A DNA stretch of 64,000 bases, from positions 124,001-188,000 of the forward strand of contig JACGCM010001692.1 of the NCBI GenBank assembly GCA_014058105.1, written 5' to 3'. How positions within the stretch are numbered: position 1 is the first letter of the stretch; each line of letters begins with the position of its first letter. Source of the DNA: Kingdonia uniflora (taxonomy: Eukaryota > Streptophyta > Magnoliopsida > Ranunculales > Circaeasteraceae). Positions 22,637-32,420 of the stretch are shown here, piece after piece. Position numbers and translations under genes: made by a program. The notes beneath the pieces are model-generated. The model was given only the letters and a program-made list of their open reading frames with translations, did no database searches and had not been told where the DNA came from.

Positions 22637-23130
22637 TGTTGGAAATATTTGTATTTCTGTAGGCTTCTGTTTTACTGTGTGGGAGGGGGTTATTTTTGCG
22701 TTTGGAGTGGTAGTAAAAATGTAATTTGTTTGTTGGATTTTATATTTGGAATGGACAAAGTATTTTATGCGTACTTATATTGCTATATCTGATTGATAAT
22801 GTAGACGAATGTAAGCGAATGCTATTATAGGCGTGAGGTATAGAGTTGATCGAAGGTTATTGTTATTTAGGTTATGATGATCAGAACGAGATATAGTCGA
22901 AGGTATAATGAAATGCTAGTTGTAATAATCGATGGTTATAATTGCCGAATGCTCGATGTGGGTAACGTGCTCGACTAGAGGTCCTCGGGAATGAGGTTTG
23001 AATGCATATACCGGTGAATCAGTTACGTCTAGGAAGTTGGAGAGGTTGCATGTTGACTTTTCGAGGTTGGAAATGAAAGGTTGTCATTAAATCAGTTATG
23101 GGAGAGGGAAAGTCGTGGTGGATTTGTAGG
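22637..23130. other. Spacer between antisense ORFs 1 and 2 (copy B)
   Basis: T/G-rich, no coding frame. Probably the 3' UTR of ORF 1 and the promoter region of ORF 2. Confidence 0.45.
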
Positions 23131-23140
23131 TATAAAAGGG
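23131..23140 (+). promoter_or_regulatory. TATA box of antisense small ORF 2 (copy B)
   Basis: TATAAAAGGG, 82 bp upstream of the ATG at 23,213, with a pyrimidine-rich leader (CTTCATCTTTCTCTCTATC) between, as in a plant core promoter. Confidence 0.65.
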
Positions 23141-23212
23141 GATAGGTTGGAGGGAACTTCTTCATCTGTCCTTCATCTTTCTCTCTATCTCTTACTTTAT
23201 TTGTTGATAAAC

Positions 23213-23530
23213 ATGGCTGAAAATGTGCCGGTTCACGAAGATCAAGCGGCTGTGAGGGCCAGGAGGATCCAGGATGCTTTGTTGGGTCTTCAACGGAGGT
23301 TCGGAATAGAAGAGGATATTGATGCTGAAATGCCAGACCTCTTTGAAGCGGAACCTGGGGCACCACTCTATGACATGCCCTTCGCGTACTAGTGGGGCAT
23401 AGTACAGATGATGGGGACATTCTCTGGCCATCGACTGTCTCTTCTCAAGGGCTTTGCAAAGGATATAGTAGACCAAGAGGATGCAGATGCAGCGGCCGTT
23501 ATTGAAGAGGAGCAGCCCGTTAATAGCTAG
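23213..23530 (+). pseudogene. Antisense small ORF 2 of copy B, with in-frame TAG
   Basis: Starts MAENVPVHEDQAAVRARRI, contains EMPDLFEAEPGAPLYDMP, reaches TAG at 23,390-23,392, and then stays open in the same frame to TAG at 23,528-23,530 (VQMMGTFSGHRLSL and an Asp/Ala/Glu tail). Copy A has TAG at the same codon and the same downstream frame. ORF 2 is similar to ORF 1 around the PDL motif and in its length. Function unknown. Confidence 0.6.
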
Positions 23531-24335
23531 GGTCCTCTGTAATGTGGTGGTGTTGTTACTTTCTTTTGGTCTGTTTCTTTTGTCTCTTGTTTTTTTTATG
23601 AGGTTTATAATGTTAATTGCCTTTCTGAATGAAAATAATTTCTTTGAATAACGTGTTTTGTCGAATTGTGGGTGATAGTGATACAATCTGATATTGAATG
23701 GATAATATAGTTGTCGAAATGTATAGTTTGTGTTGTTCGAAGATAAAAATGAATTTTTCGAAGAGAGAAGTAAACTGTAATGAAGCTGAAAAATTTATTT
23801 GTAAGCCTGAGGTTTTTGATTGGTCGAACTTACGACTGTATTCGGCCGAAGGGTCGAAACTTTTGAGTTAAGGGATGTGTTAAATGTCGAAGGTTGATGT
23901 ATTTAGATGAATTTGTTTGAGGCTAGATACTGAGGATTGCTCGAGACATGAAGTGGCTGAATACTCGAGTACAGGATTGTGTCGAAGATTGAGTTTGATT
24001 TGACTAGCTGTTCTGACAGCCCACATGACTGGTCTGTCAGACTGACACGAGCGCGTGGGGCAGTGTGCAAAAAGTTATGATGTTGTTTTGCTGGTATGAC
24101 GGAAAAAAGGTTATGATGTGACTGTTTGGACTTGATTGTTTAGCTTCGAGTAGGGGAAAAGAAGGTTTGAGAAGCTTTGGGTTTTGCAAGCAGATGGTAG
24201 TAAGGGTGTTGTTTGCACGTGGGAGGTGCGAGGGGTAAATTGGTCAAACCACCTTGGAGCCGAAAAGCCGGGGTAGTGGGGACGTGGTAATGATAGTGTT
24301 TAGGAAATTGAGGCAGTTTAGTTTTTTTTGAAAGA
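23531..24335. other. Spacer upstream of the long antisense gene (copy B)
   Basis: Noncoding. It aligns with 218-1,050 of copy A. Confidence 0.5.
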
Positions 24336-24343
24336 TATATAAG
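24336..24343 (+). promoter_or_regulatory. TATA box of the long antisense gene (copy B)
   Basis: TATATAAG followed by GAGAGA, identical in position to the box in copy A. Confidence 0.6.
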
Positions 24344-24479
24344 TGAGAGAAGATTGATTACTATGCTGTGAGAATCAAAAAGTTGGAAGAAGAAAACATG
24401 CGTTATTTCAAACTTGGGGGGTGCTGCTGCTTTTGTTGGTTTGATCTTGCTGATCTGAGGGTAGTGCTGCTAACCACTG

Positions 24480-24760
24480 GTAAGTCACTTGATCTCTGTC
24501 ATATTTCTTTTGTTTTGTTCTCTGTCTGAGAGTGGGTAGGCGATTTTGTGTTTGAGGTTTCGGGGTTATTTTCGAGAGTAAGGAGGCTTGTTTGAACTGG
24601 GTTTCGACCCATTCTGGGATTTGGTGAGTTTTTTTTTTAGGAGGTATTGTGTTTGAGATTTGAGGTTAGGAGAAGTATCTGGAAGGGATAGATGGGATAA
24701 GGGTGATAGACATGGGATTATCGAATTTTCTACCCTAATTGCATGCCTCTTCTTCTATAG
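24480..24760 (+). other. Predicted 5'-UTR intron (copy B)
   Basis: Donor CTG/GTAAGT and acceptor CTTCTTCTATAG. The ATG of the long antisense gene lies at 24,767. Same sites as copy A. Confidence 0.65.
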
Positions 24761-24766
24761 GCAAAA

Positions 24767-26937
24767 ATGCGTAACCGTCGGGCTTCGAGGTGGAGACTGG
24801 TGGATAAAGAGGTCGACGAGGTCGAAGCTAGTACTTCTAGTTGAGACCCAATGGACAGGGGTAGCGATTTGGAGGTGTTAGTTGTGGTTACCGAGGCCCC
24901 GTTGTCGATGATTCTGCCGACTGAAAATGTTCAGGTCACGAGACGTCGAAAGACGATAGTGACTGAAGATAGTGATGAGAAGGAAATAGTATGGGGGAGG
25001 GATGTGATGTAGGACCTTTGGGTGGTGAGGAGGGAGGTAAGGTGCAGAGGGGCGATAGTGAGGATTCAACTGAGTCGGATAAGGTCGAAGGTGCCGTTTC
25101 GGCTAAAGATGGAATTAGGTTAGATCGGTTTACTGTAAAATTTGAACTCTCGATGGTGGGTGTGTTTCTTAGTGTTGCGGGGGTAGGGCTGACCTTCAGA
25201 TCAGGCCCTGGGGAAGGAATTATGGCTTATAGGGGTCAAATTTGATTGGGACTGGAGCTTCCTCTTTGACGACTAGTAAAAGAAGTGCTAAATTTCTGGG
25301 GGGTTGGTCTGGTACAGATGAACGACAATTTTTATGAGATGATGAGGGTGATAGAGGGGATGATTATAAAATTGGCTGGTGATAGTTGAAGTTTAATTAA
25401 GTGGTTCAACATTATCACCTTTTATTCGAGGAAGGTTAGTCAAAACCCAGGGACCTATCACATCCAATGTCACCCAGAGAAACCTTGGTTCTTTGATCTG
25501 TGCTCGACAGGCCGGGGGTGGAATAAAGATTTACTGATAGTAAGGGGTAACTACGAGAATGTAGACGGGGATGACCCTTATAAATTTCATCATAGGGTAT
25601 ATAACGAAAGTAAGCTTACTGTCGAAGGGTTTATTGTTGATGTGTTTATGAAATAAGTGATAACTGTGTTTTTGCTTTACTCTGTAAGTCCGAAGAGTTC
25701 ATCTTGGGATAATCCGGTGAATTATATTGATACTCTGCTCGAGGCTAGTGAAGAGTGGGTAAATTCGGTATTTGACGGTCTCAAGATCAAAAGTCAAAGG
25801 TGTAAAAGGTAGATTCCCAGCTTCGAGACGTACCCGCTACGCTGAAGTGACCAAAGAGGAAAAGAGGGGTAGGTCTTTCGAAAGAGCAAAAAGAAATGGG
25901 AGGGGAAGAGTTGCCGAGGAACTACCAGTTAGTGCTGAGGTCGCGGAGGGGTGTGATGTAAGCAGCGCCAGTGTACGAAGGGGGTGGAAAGGCTTCGTGG
26001 ATGAAACTAAAACAGGTGTCTTCTCAAGCCAAAAATGGGAAAGATCGGGTAGCTCCCGAAGCCCCTAAGGTGCAGTAATCGAAGACTATTTAACATAAAA
26101 GGCGTAAGGTGCTTGGGGAGGATGATATAATGGAGGAGGATGAAGAAATGATGGAGGCTGAATGACAGGAGCAGGTTGTGGCGAAGCAAGCTTCGATGGT
26201 CGAGCTCTAGGAAGATGACCTTGACGAAGCTTCGAAGGAAATAAAGAAGCACATTTGTCAGGTAACTATATATAGCTTTCTGTAGTGATATTTTGAGGTT
26301 ACTTGCAAATTGCTCGAGTTTCGAGGTTCACTGATAACTTGAGTATTTTTAGCAGACAGAAGTCTGGGTAGAGAGTTGCAACAAGGCGATGAAGTCGGTA
26401 AAGGCGAAGTTGCGGCAGGCAAAGGAAAACCGGGATCTTTTCGTGGGAAAGAGGCATCATGGATGTCTCAAGTTAGGAAGCTGAAGAAAGATATAGATGT
26501 GCTTATTGACTCCTATGATGAGAGGCTCGAGCAGTAGCGGTCAAGGTCGGAGCGAGAGTGGTCGGCCAAGCTGAAGGTGTGAGATGGCGAAAGTAGAACA
26601 GAAGGTGGGTTTCGAGCAGCAGTATGATAAGGAATGCATGAAGAATGTGAGGTTGAAGAAGTTTATAGATGGTATGAGGTATGATACCGATACATTGTAA
26701 CCTTATCCTGTGTCTCCAGAACTTGTTGAGGGGGATGAGTTGCAGATGAAGGAAGGGGAGGTGAACGTTGTTGAGGAGGCAATTGGAAGTACTGGGGGTG
26801 GTGCAAAAACTTCTCTTCTTGGTGCGCTCATTGGTGGCACTGCTGATGGTCTGGCGGTCGAAGGTTCGAATGAGGCTGCTAAGGTTGGTGGTATTGGGGC
26901 ATCTGTGGAGCAAGAAGGTGCAACCACGCCCATATGA
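24767..26937 (+). pseudogene. Antisense Transposase_28-like plus coiled-coil gene, copy B
   Basis: Starts MRNRRASRWRL. A stop after about 25 codons and frameshifts break the N-terminal part. The conserved block at 25,076-25,640 contains FELSMVGVFLSVAGVGLTF, HPEKPWFFDLCSTGRGW and DPYKFHHRVYNES. It is followed by SSWDNPVNYIDTLLEASEEW, a Lys-rich linker, the intron at 26,262 and a coiled coil. The C-terminal tail (26,710-26,937) runs SPELVEGDELQ to TTPI. Compared with copy A the two decay by different mutations, so the gene was intact in their ancestor. Role unknown. The product would be made from the opposite strand to gag-pol. Confidence 0.6.
26262..26352 (+). other. Predicted coding intron with tandem acceptor (copy B)
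   Basis: CAG/GTAACT donor and TTTTTAG/CAG acceptor (26,352 or 26,355). Exon frames EASKEIKKHICQ and TEVWVESCNKAMK join in phase 0. Interior sequence differs from copy A more than the edges do. Confidence 0.65.
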
Positions 26938-27360
26938 GGTATTTTACGTTGGGTTCTTATGTCTTCTTCTGCTGGTTGTAATGTTGAGTTGTACTATGTT
27001 TGAACGATGTTGTTTTTTTTGTTGGCTTCTGAACTTGGTAGGGTTTTTTTGCCTTTGTTATCGGCTGAATTTCTAAAGTTGATGCTGAACATATTAATGA
27101 GTATTTTATGAACATACTGAATCTAAACTTCTGATTCGATATCTGTCTTCCGGATGGATTGTGTTATCTCTCTGACTTTGAATTGTTGGAATTTGAATGC
27201 ACATTCTATTGATTATGCTTGTTTTGGACTCTTGATGATTGATCTTTGAATTATGCTGCAACTGTTCCCCTGAAGAATAATATGTTAAATGTACTTTGTG
27301 CTGGATGGATTTGCAGATAGTATTTTTGTAAACGGTTGCTGTTTTGGGTTGCAGAAGTTT
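26938..27360. other. Noncoding spacer (copy B)
   Basis: T/G-rich 3' UTR-like sequence after the antisense gene. No coding frame. Confidence 0.45.
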
Positions 27361-27689
27361 GATCTGCTGGAATAGAAATTCGATCTGTTTGAAGTTAAAA
27401 TTTGATCTGTTTGATATAGAAACTCGATCTGTTTGATATAGAAATTTGAGCTGTTTGAAGTTGAAATTTGAGCTGTTTGAAGTTGATATTTGATCTGTTT
27501 GATGTAGAAACTCGATCTGTTTGAAGTAGAAATTCAAGCCGTTCGAAGTTGAAATTTGATCTGTTTGATATAGAAACTCGATCTGTTTGAAGTTGAAATT
27601 CGAGCTGTTTGAAGTTGAAATTTGAGCTGTTCGAAGTTGAAATTTGATCTGCTTGATGTTAAAATTTGAGCTGTTCGAATGACTCTAGT
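27361..27689. repeat. 22-bp minisatellite, 15 units
   Basis: GATCTGTTTGAAGTTGAAATTT-type units start at 27,361, 27,382, 27,404 and so on every 22 bp to 27,668. Variants alternate GATCTG/GAGCTG and GAAGTTGA/GATATAGA. Copy A has only two units at 3,875-3,918. Confidence 0.9.
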
Positions 27690-27747
27690 GTGATCGAAGC
27701 CTGAAGAGTATCAAAGATATGTAGATCGAATTCTGGATGTTTTGCTG

Positions 27748-28435
27748 GACATCGAAGGCCGAAGCCATAGCGATGTTGAAATTTTGAAAACTTTCCAGGC
27801 TGCTTCCGAGTATCAGTCAGGCCGAGGGGACGTGATACTTAGAGGAAACCTGAAAATTTACTGGACTTTGAAGGCCTAAGCCACAGGAAAGCAATATCTG
27901 ACCGCCTCCAACGCATTCCCGAGGGTCCGGTCTTTCGACCATCCTTGCCCCTTGAGTTTGCTCGAATGCTAGAAACTTTAGAAATTGAAGGTCGCCCCCA
28001 AGTACCAGTCAGGGCGAGGGTGGACATGATACCTGAGGTAAACCGAGAAAAGGACTGGACTTCGACAGTTTCAGAGCCTGAATGAAGTATATCTGATCAC
28101 CCCCAATGTATTCCTGAGGGTCCGGTCTTTCAACCTTCCTTGCCCCTCGAGTTTGCTTGAAATCGGAGACTTGAGCAATTCAAGGCCTCCCCTAAGTATC
28201 AGTCGGGGCGAGGGTGGACATGATACCTAGGTTCAACCAAGAAAAGGACTGGACTTCGAAGGCCTAAGCCACAATAAAACAATATCTGATCGCCCCCAAT
28301 GCATCCCCGAGGGTACGGTCTTTTAACCTTCCTTGCCCCTCGAGTTTGCTTAAAATTGGAGACTTGAGCAATTTACGGCCGCCCCTAAGTATCAATCGAG
28401 ACGAAGTTGGACATGATACCTAGGTTCAACCAAGA
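27748..28435. repeat. 194-bp tandem array (copy B)
   Basis: Marker GACTT(C/T)GA at 27,864, 28,058 and 28,252 (194-bp spacing), with the same short first unit as copy A. Confidence 0.85.
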
Positions 28436-28499
28436 AATACAAAATGAAAACGGAGACGAAGTCTGGGTGGAACAATCTTGTTTATTAAATATGCTGGAT

Positions 28500-29830
28500 T
28501 ACATTTGTTGTACATGATTAGAGATAAGGCTTGTTATAGGAGACCAGCTGCATTGTGTTCCAGGGGTTTGATAGAGGCTCTTCGTCTTCCGTCATTAAGT
28601 AATAAGAACCCTTCTATGTTTTATCGCAGATGACGTAGGGTCCATCCCATGATTCGGCTAACTTGCCGGCATTCCGAGGTTTCAAAGATTGATTGACATG
28701 CCAAAGTACTTGACCTCAAATGTTAAAACTTCTTGGTCAAACTTTATTGTTGTAGGATTTTTAAAGTGAAGAGTGGTAGCGGCCAAGGTTGGCGATAGCT
28801 CGGTCTCTGTTCTCATCGATCCATAACATGTTGCACGCAAGTTCGAACTCATTATCTTCATCTGGGAGGTTAGGGTCTCGGGTGGGTACTTCGAATTGAG
28901 TTGGTAGTACAACTTCGGTCCCATATGTCAGGAGGAAAGGGGTGCATCCTATGGATTTTCTTAGTGCTGTGCGATAGGCCCAAATGACGTGATGTAATTC
29001 TTGAACCTATCGCCCTTTCTTTGCATCGACTCTCTTCTTAAGGCCGTCGATAATTATTTTTTTAATTGCTTCGACTTGACCGTTACCCTGGGGATAGTAA
29101 GGTATTGAGGGTGAGAGAATGATATTGTGTTTTATCAGGATGTTTCTGACTTTACTACCGACTAATTGGGGACCATTGTCGCATCGAATCATATGAGGGC
29201 AGACGTAGCGAGTGATGATGTTTTCCCATAAAAATTTAATAGCTTCTTCTTCTCTGGTTTGGTTAAGAGGAACAGCTTTGACCCATTTAGTAAAGTTATC
29301 GGTTGCGATGAGGATGTTTTCTCTGCCACCTGAGGCTTTTGGGAAGGGTCCAATGAGATTGATGGCCCATCTTTTGAATGGCCAAGAACCTTGACTGAAA
29401 TGGAGGTCTCGAGAGGGGCAATGAATGTCGTGAGCGTGATGCTGGCATCTGTCACAACGTTTTGCATAGTTTGAAGCTTATTTTTTCATATCAGGCCAAA
29501 ATAATCCTTGGATAACAGCTCGAAGGGCCACATAATGACCAGCAGTATGAGCACTGCAGGTTCCTTCGTGAAGTTAGACTAAGATTTGAGAGGCTTCTGC
29601 TTGGGATATGCATCGAAGGAGGACGCCATTTAGGGATTTTTGATATAGTTGGTTTTTGTGGATAGTATATCTGTGGCAGTTTTCTAGCAATGACCGTTTA
29701 GCTTTGGGATCATTTGGGAGGGTGGCGTTGTTAAGGCAGTGAAGAAACGGTGTTCACCAATCGTCTAGATCGTGACTCTCGCCCCCAGTATTGATGGTAT
29801 TGATTTCCATTTGGTCGATACTTAGGCGTT
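28500..29830 (-). pseudogene. Integrase domain of gypsy pol (copy B)
   Basis: Minus-strand pieces: the zinc-binding region near 29,430-29,580; WAINLIGPF near 29,370, where copy A has WDIDIIGPF, so the first catalytic Asp is lost; MIRCDNGPQLVG (29,160-29,192); GQVEAIKKII; and a C-terminal RTALRKSIGCTPFLLTYGTE. Frame changes separate them. Inactive. Confidence 0.85.
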
Positions 29831-29869
29831 CGAGTACTTCGATATCGAGTGTCCGAGATTCTGATTATC

Positions 29870-30300
29870 CGAGCATAGCTGCTATGTAAGCGAGGGCATT
29901 TGCATGTCTATTTTCTCATCAAGGGTAATGTGTGATTGTGGATTTTTCGGGGAACCGGTCCATGCGCTGTTGCACAAAAAGAGCGTAATCAGCCATGCGA
30001 CCGTTAGCTTTGTTTTCTCCTGTGTAGTACCTCTGAACAAGTTGGGAATCTGTAAAGACTGCAAGATTGGGAATGATGAGGTCGAGGCTGTGGATCAAGG
30101 CATCATACTCTATTTCGTTATTAAAACATTCGAAAGAAAGTTTTATAGCTTTTTCTATGCGATCATTAGTCGGTGTTATTAAGATAATACCAATTCCTGA
30201 GCCATTAGGTCCTGCTGATCTGTCTGTGAATAAACGCCAGCCAGTGAGAGGGTCCCAGGGTTCTACTATTTTGGGTTGGTCTTCTGATAAATCGTCTTCA
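29870..30300 (-). pseudogene. Second (archaeal-type) RNase H, copy B
   Basis: WRLFTDRSAGPNGSGIGIIL, FECFNNEIEYDALIHSLD and LAVFTDSQLV. Copy A keeps FTDGST at the first motif; here the G is R. Confidence 0.75.
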
Positions 30301-30339
30301 TGTTCTTCCCAATCAACATCTTCGACCGGGAAGTCAATT

Positions 30340-30776
30340 AGAAAGTCTGCTACTGCTTGGCCTTTCTGGGATATTTACTTATCGAAGGTAATGTCGTGTT
30401 CGCCAAGATATACGAACCACTGTTGCACTCGTCTGGATTTTTCTTTTTTGCTGAGTACTTTGCGAAGGGGATAACTGGTAATAACACGGATGGGATGAGC
30501 CTGAAAATATGGTTTGAGCTTACTGGCTGAATAGACAAGTGTGAGGAGTAAACGCCCCAGTTTTGAATATCGAGTTTCTGCGGGGATAAGGGTTTTGTTG
30601 ATGAAATATATAGGTTTTTCGATGATGGAATCAAGTCAAATGAGCACTGAACTGAGAGAAGTTTCTGTGGCAGCAAGATATAAATATACTGTTTCTCCTT
30701 CGATAGGTGTGCTGATGATTGGTGGTCAACCAAGATAAGCTTTAAGTTCAAGGAAGGCTTGTTAGTACTCAGGGGT
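30340..30776 (-). pseudogene. Ty3-type RNase H, copy B
   Basis: YLYLAATETSLSSVLI, KPIYFINKTLIPAETRYS and YPLRKVLSKKEKSRRVQQW in broken frames between reverse transcriptase and the second RNase H. Confidence 0.7.
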
Positions 30777-31670
30777 CTAGTCGATCTCGGGACTATTTTT
30801 CTTTTTTACTTTATGGATCCCTTGATCGCGCAGGAGGGAAAAGAGCCAGGCACATTGATCTGAGGATTTAGAAATAAAATGATTGAGGGCAGCTATCCTG
30901 CCCGCCACTTTTTGGACGTCTTTCTTGGTTCGGGGCGAAGGCATGTCTATGAGGGCTCGAATGTGGGTGAGGTCAATCTCTATCCTACGTTTACTGATAA
31001 GGTGACCCCAAAATTTTCCAGATGACACGCCAAATTGGCAGTTATCTAGGTTGAGTTTTATATTATACGTGCAAATTATTGAGAAGATTTTTGAGAGGTC
31101 TTGGATATGGGTGCTTTTCTGAAGGCTCTTGCATAACATATCGTCGATGCAGACTTTGACAGATTTGCCAAGCAAGGGTTTGAACATGGACGTGACAAGG
31201 CATTGGTAGCTGTCAGCGGCAATTTTAAGGCCGAAAGGCATTACATTGAAACAGTAAAGGCCTTGTTCAGTTATAAATGAAGTTTTAAGTTGATCTTCGG
31301 GGGGGAGGGGTACCTGATTGTAACCCGAAGCCGCGTCCATCATCAATAGGCGCTCGTATCCAGCAGTGGTGTCGAGGAGTGCTGAGATAGTTGGGAGGGT
31401 TAAACTGTCCTTCAGAGTGTGCTTGTTGAGGTCCATGAAGTTAACGCAGATTCTGATCTTGCCATTCTTCTGGGGCACTGCCACGATGTTTGATATCCAT
31501 TCCGCGTATTTCGCTTCCTTGATAAAGCCAACGGCTTTGAGTTTGTCAACTTCAAGGTTCACAGCTTCTCGAAGTCGTGGTGCCAGTGTACGCTTCTTTT
31601 TATTTACTGTTGCAGAATAGGGGATGAGATCGAGGTGGTAGCAGGCCAGGCTGGGGTTGACACCAGGCAT
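30777..31670 (-). CDS. Reverse transcriptase domain, copy B (long open frame)
   Basis: A 297-codon open frame beginning MPGVNPSLACYHLDLIP, then ISNIVAVPQKNGKIRICVNF, MMDAASGYNQVPL, YCFNVMPFGLK, VCIDDMLCKSL (catalytic DD retained), and KKDVQKVAGRIAALNHFISK. It is a fragment of the Gag-Pol polyprotein, not a free gene, so the first Met is not a real start. It is the best-preserved pol segment in the window. Open length at this age may be chance. Confidence 0.9.
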   Translation of the reverse strand: MPGVNPSLACYHLDLIPYSATVNKKKRTLAPRLREAVNLEVDKLKAVGFIKEAKYAEWISNIVAVPQKNGKIRICVNFMDLNKHTLKDSLTLPTISALLDTTAGYERLLMMDAASGYNQVPLPPEDQLKTSFITEQGLYCFNVMPFGLKIAADSYQCLVTSMFKPLLGKSVKVCIDDMLCKSLQKSTHIQDLSKIFSIICTYNIKLNLDNCQFGVSSGKFWGHLISKRRIEIDLTHIRALIDMPSPRTKKDVQKVAGRIAALNHFISKSSDQCAWLFSLLRDQGIHKVKKKNSPEID

Positions 31671-31883
31671 TTCTTAAAATGTCCAAGCGAAGATGTCTTT
31701 GTTTGTTCGAAGGAACTCAAAAAGTTCAAGGCGCTCTGACTCGTTAAGGAAGGTTCCAATAAATCTACCTCGACCAGGACCGCCGAGTTCGATATAAATA
31801 GTGAGTTTGATGGGTTGGGTGGTATCTGTCAAAGTCGAAGGGATAGAAAGATGCTGTGATTTCTATGGGCGGCTGACAGGTTT

Positions 31884-32420
31884 TCAAGTTTGGTCGATCT
31901 CTGGGTGCTCACATGAACGGGCAAGGCGTTGAGATCCTTTCAAATTCCAAGTACCCTCGCGCTTGCTGAATCGAAGGGTCTGATGATTGGTCGAAGGTAT
32001 ATCTCGCATGGCAGGAAGCCAATCTCGTCCGTGTATACTGAGGTATTCAGACTTCTTGTCAATGACAATGAAGTTGGTTTGAAGGGTAATGGGACCTGTA
32101 GTGACGGGTAGACTGATCTGGCCAACAACGACTTCTGTTGATCCATTGAAACCCTTTAGTTCGATGTTGGCAACGGTTATGAGGTTTGTTTTCTTCATGG
32201 TTTAGATTTTTTGGAGAAAGAGGCATTAGCTGCGCTACCAGTATCTATGAGCATTGTATGGAGGACGAGGTTCTCGATCTTAATCATGATGACTAATAGA
32301 TCGGAATGGGGGAAATGAACATGGGAGGTCTCAGAGTCGATGAATGAAATACCTTCGAGTCGAGGGTGAGAGCCTGATTCTGGCAGAAGGGTAGGAAATT
32401 TCTCTTGATAGGTGAGCTTG
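31884..32420 (-). pseudogene. Aspartic protease domain, copy B
   Basis: The end of the 32,195-32,596 frame reads IKIENLVLHTMLIDTGSAA, the DTGSA catalytic motif. The next frame (31,884-32,198) continues MKKTNLITVANIELKGFNGS, so one frameshift separates the halves. Confidence 0.8.

Noticed and set aside
27106..27537. 143-codon minus-strand frame with repeated FNFKQIEFL
   Set aside because: It is the translation of the 22-bp minisatellite and not a protein.
27361..27689. CRISPR-like array appearance of the 22-bp repeat
   Set aside because: Units are directly adjacent without spacers, in a plant retrotransposon. It is a minisatellite.
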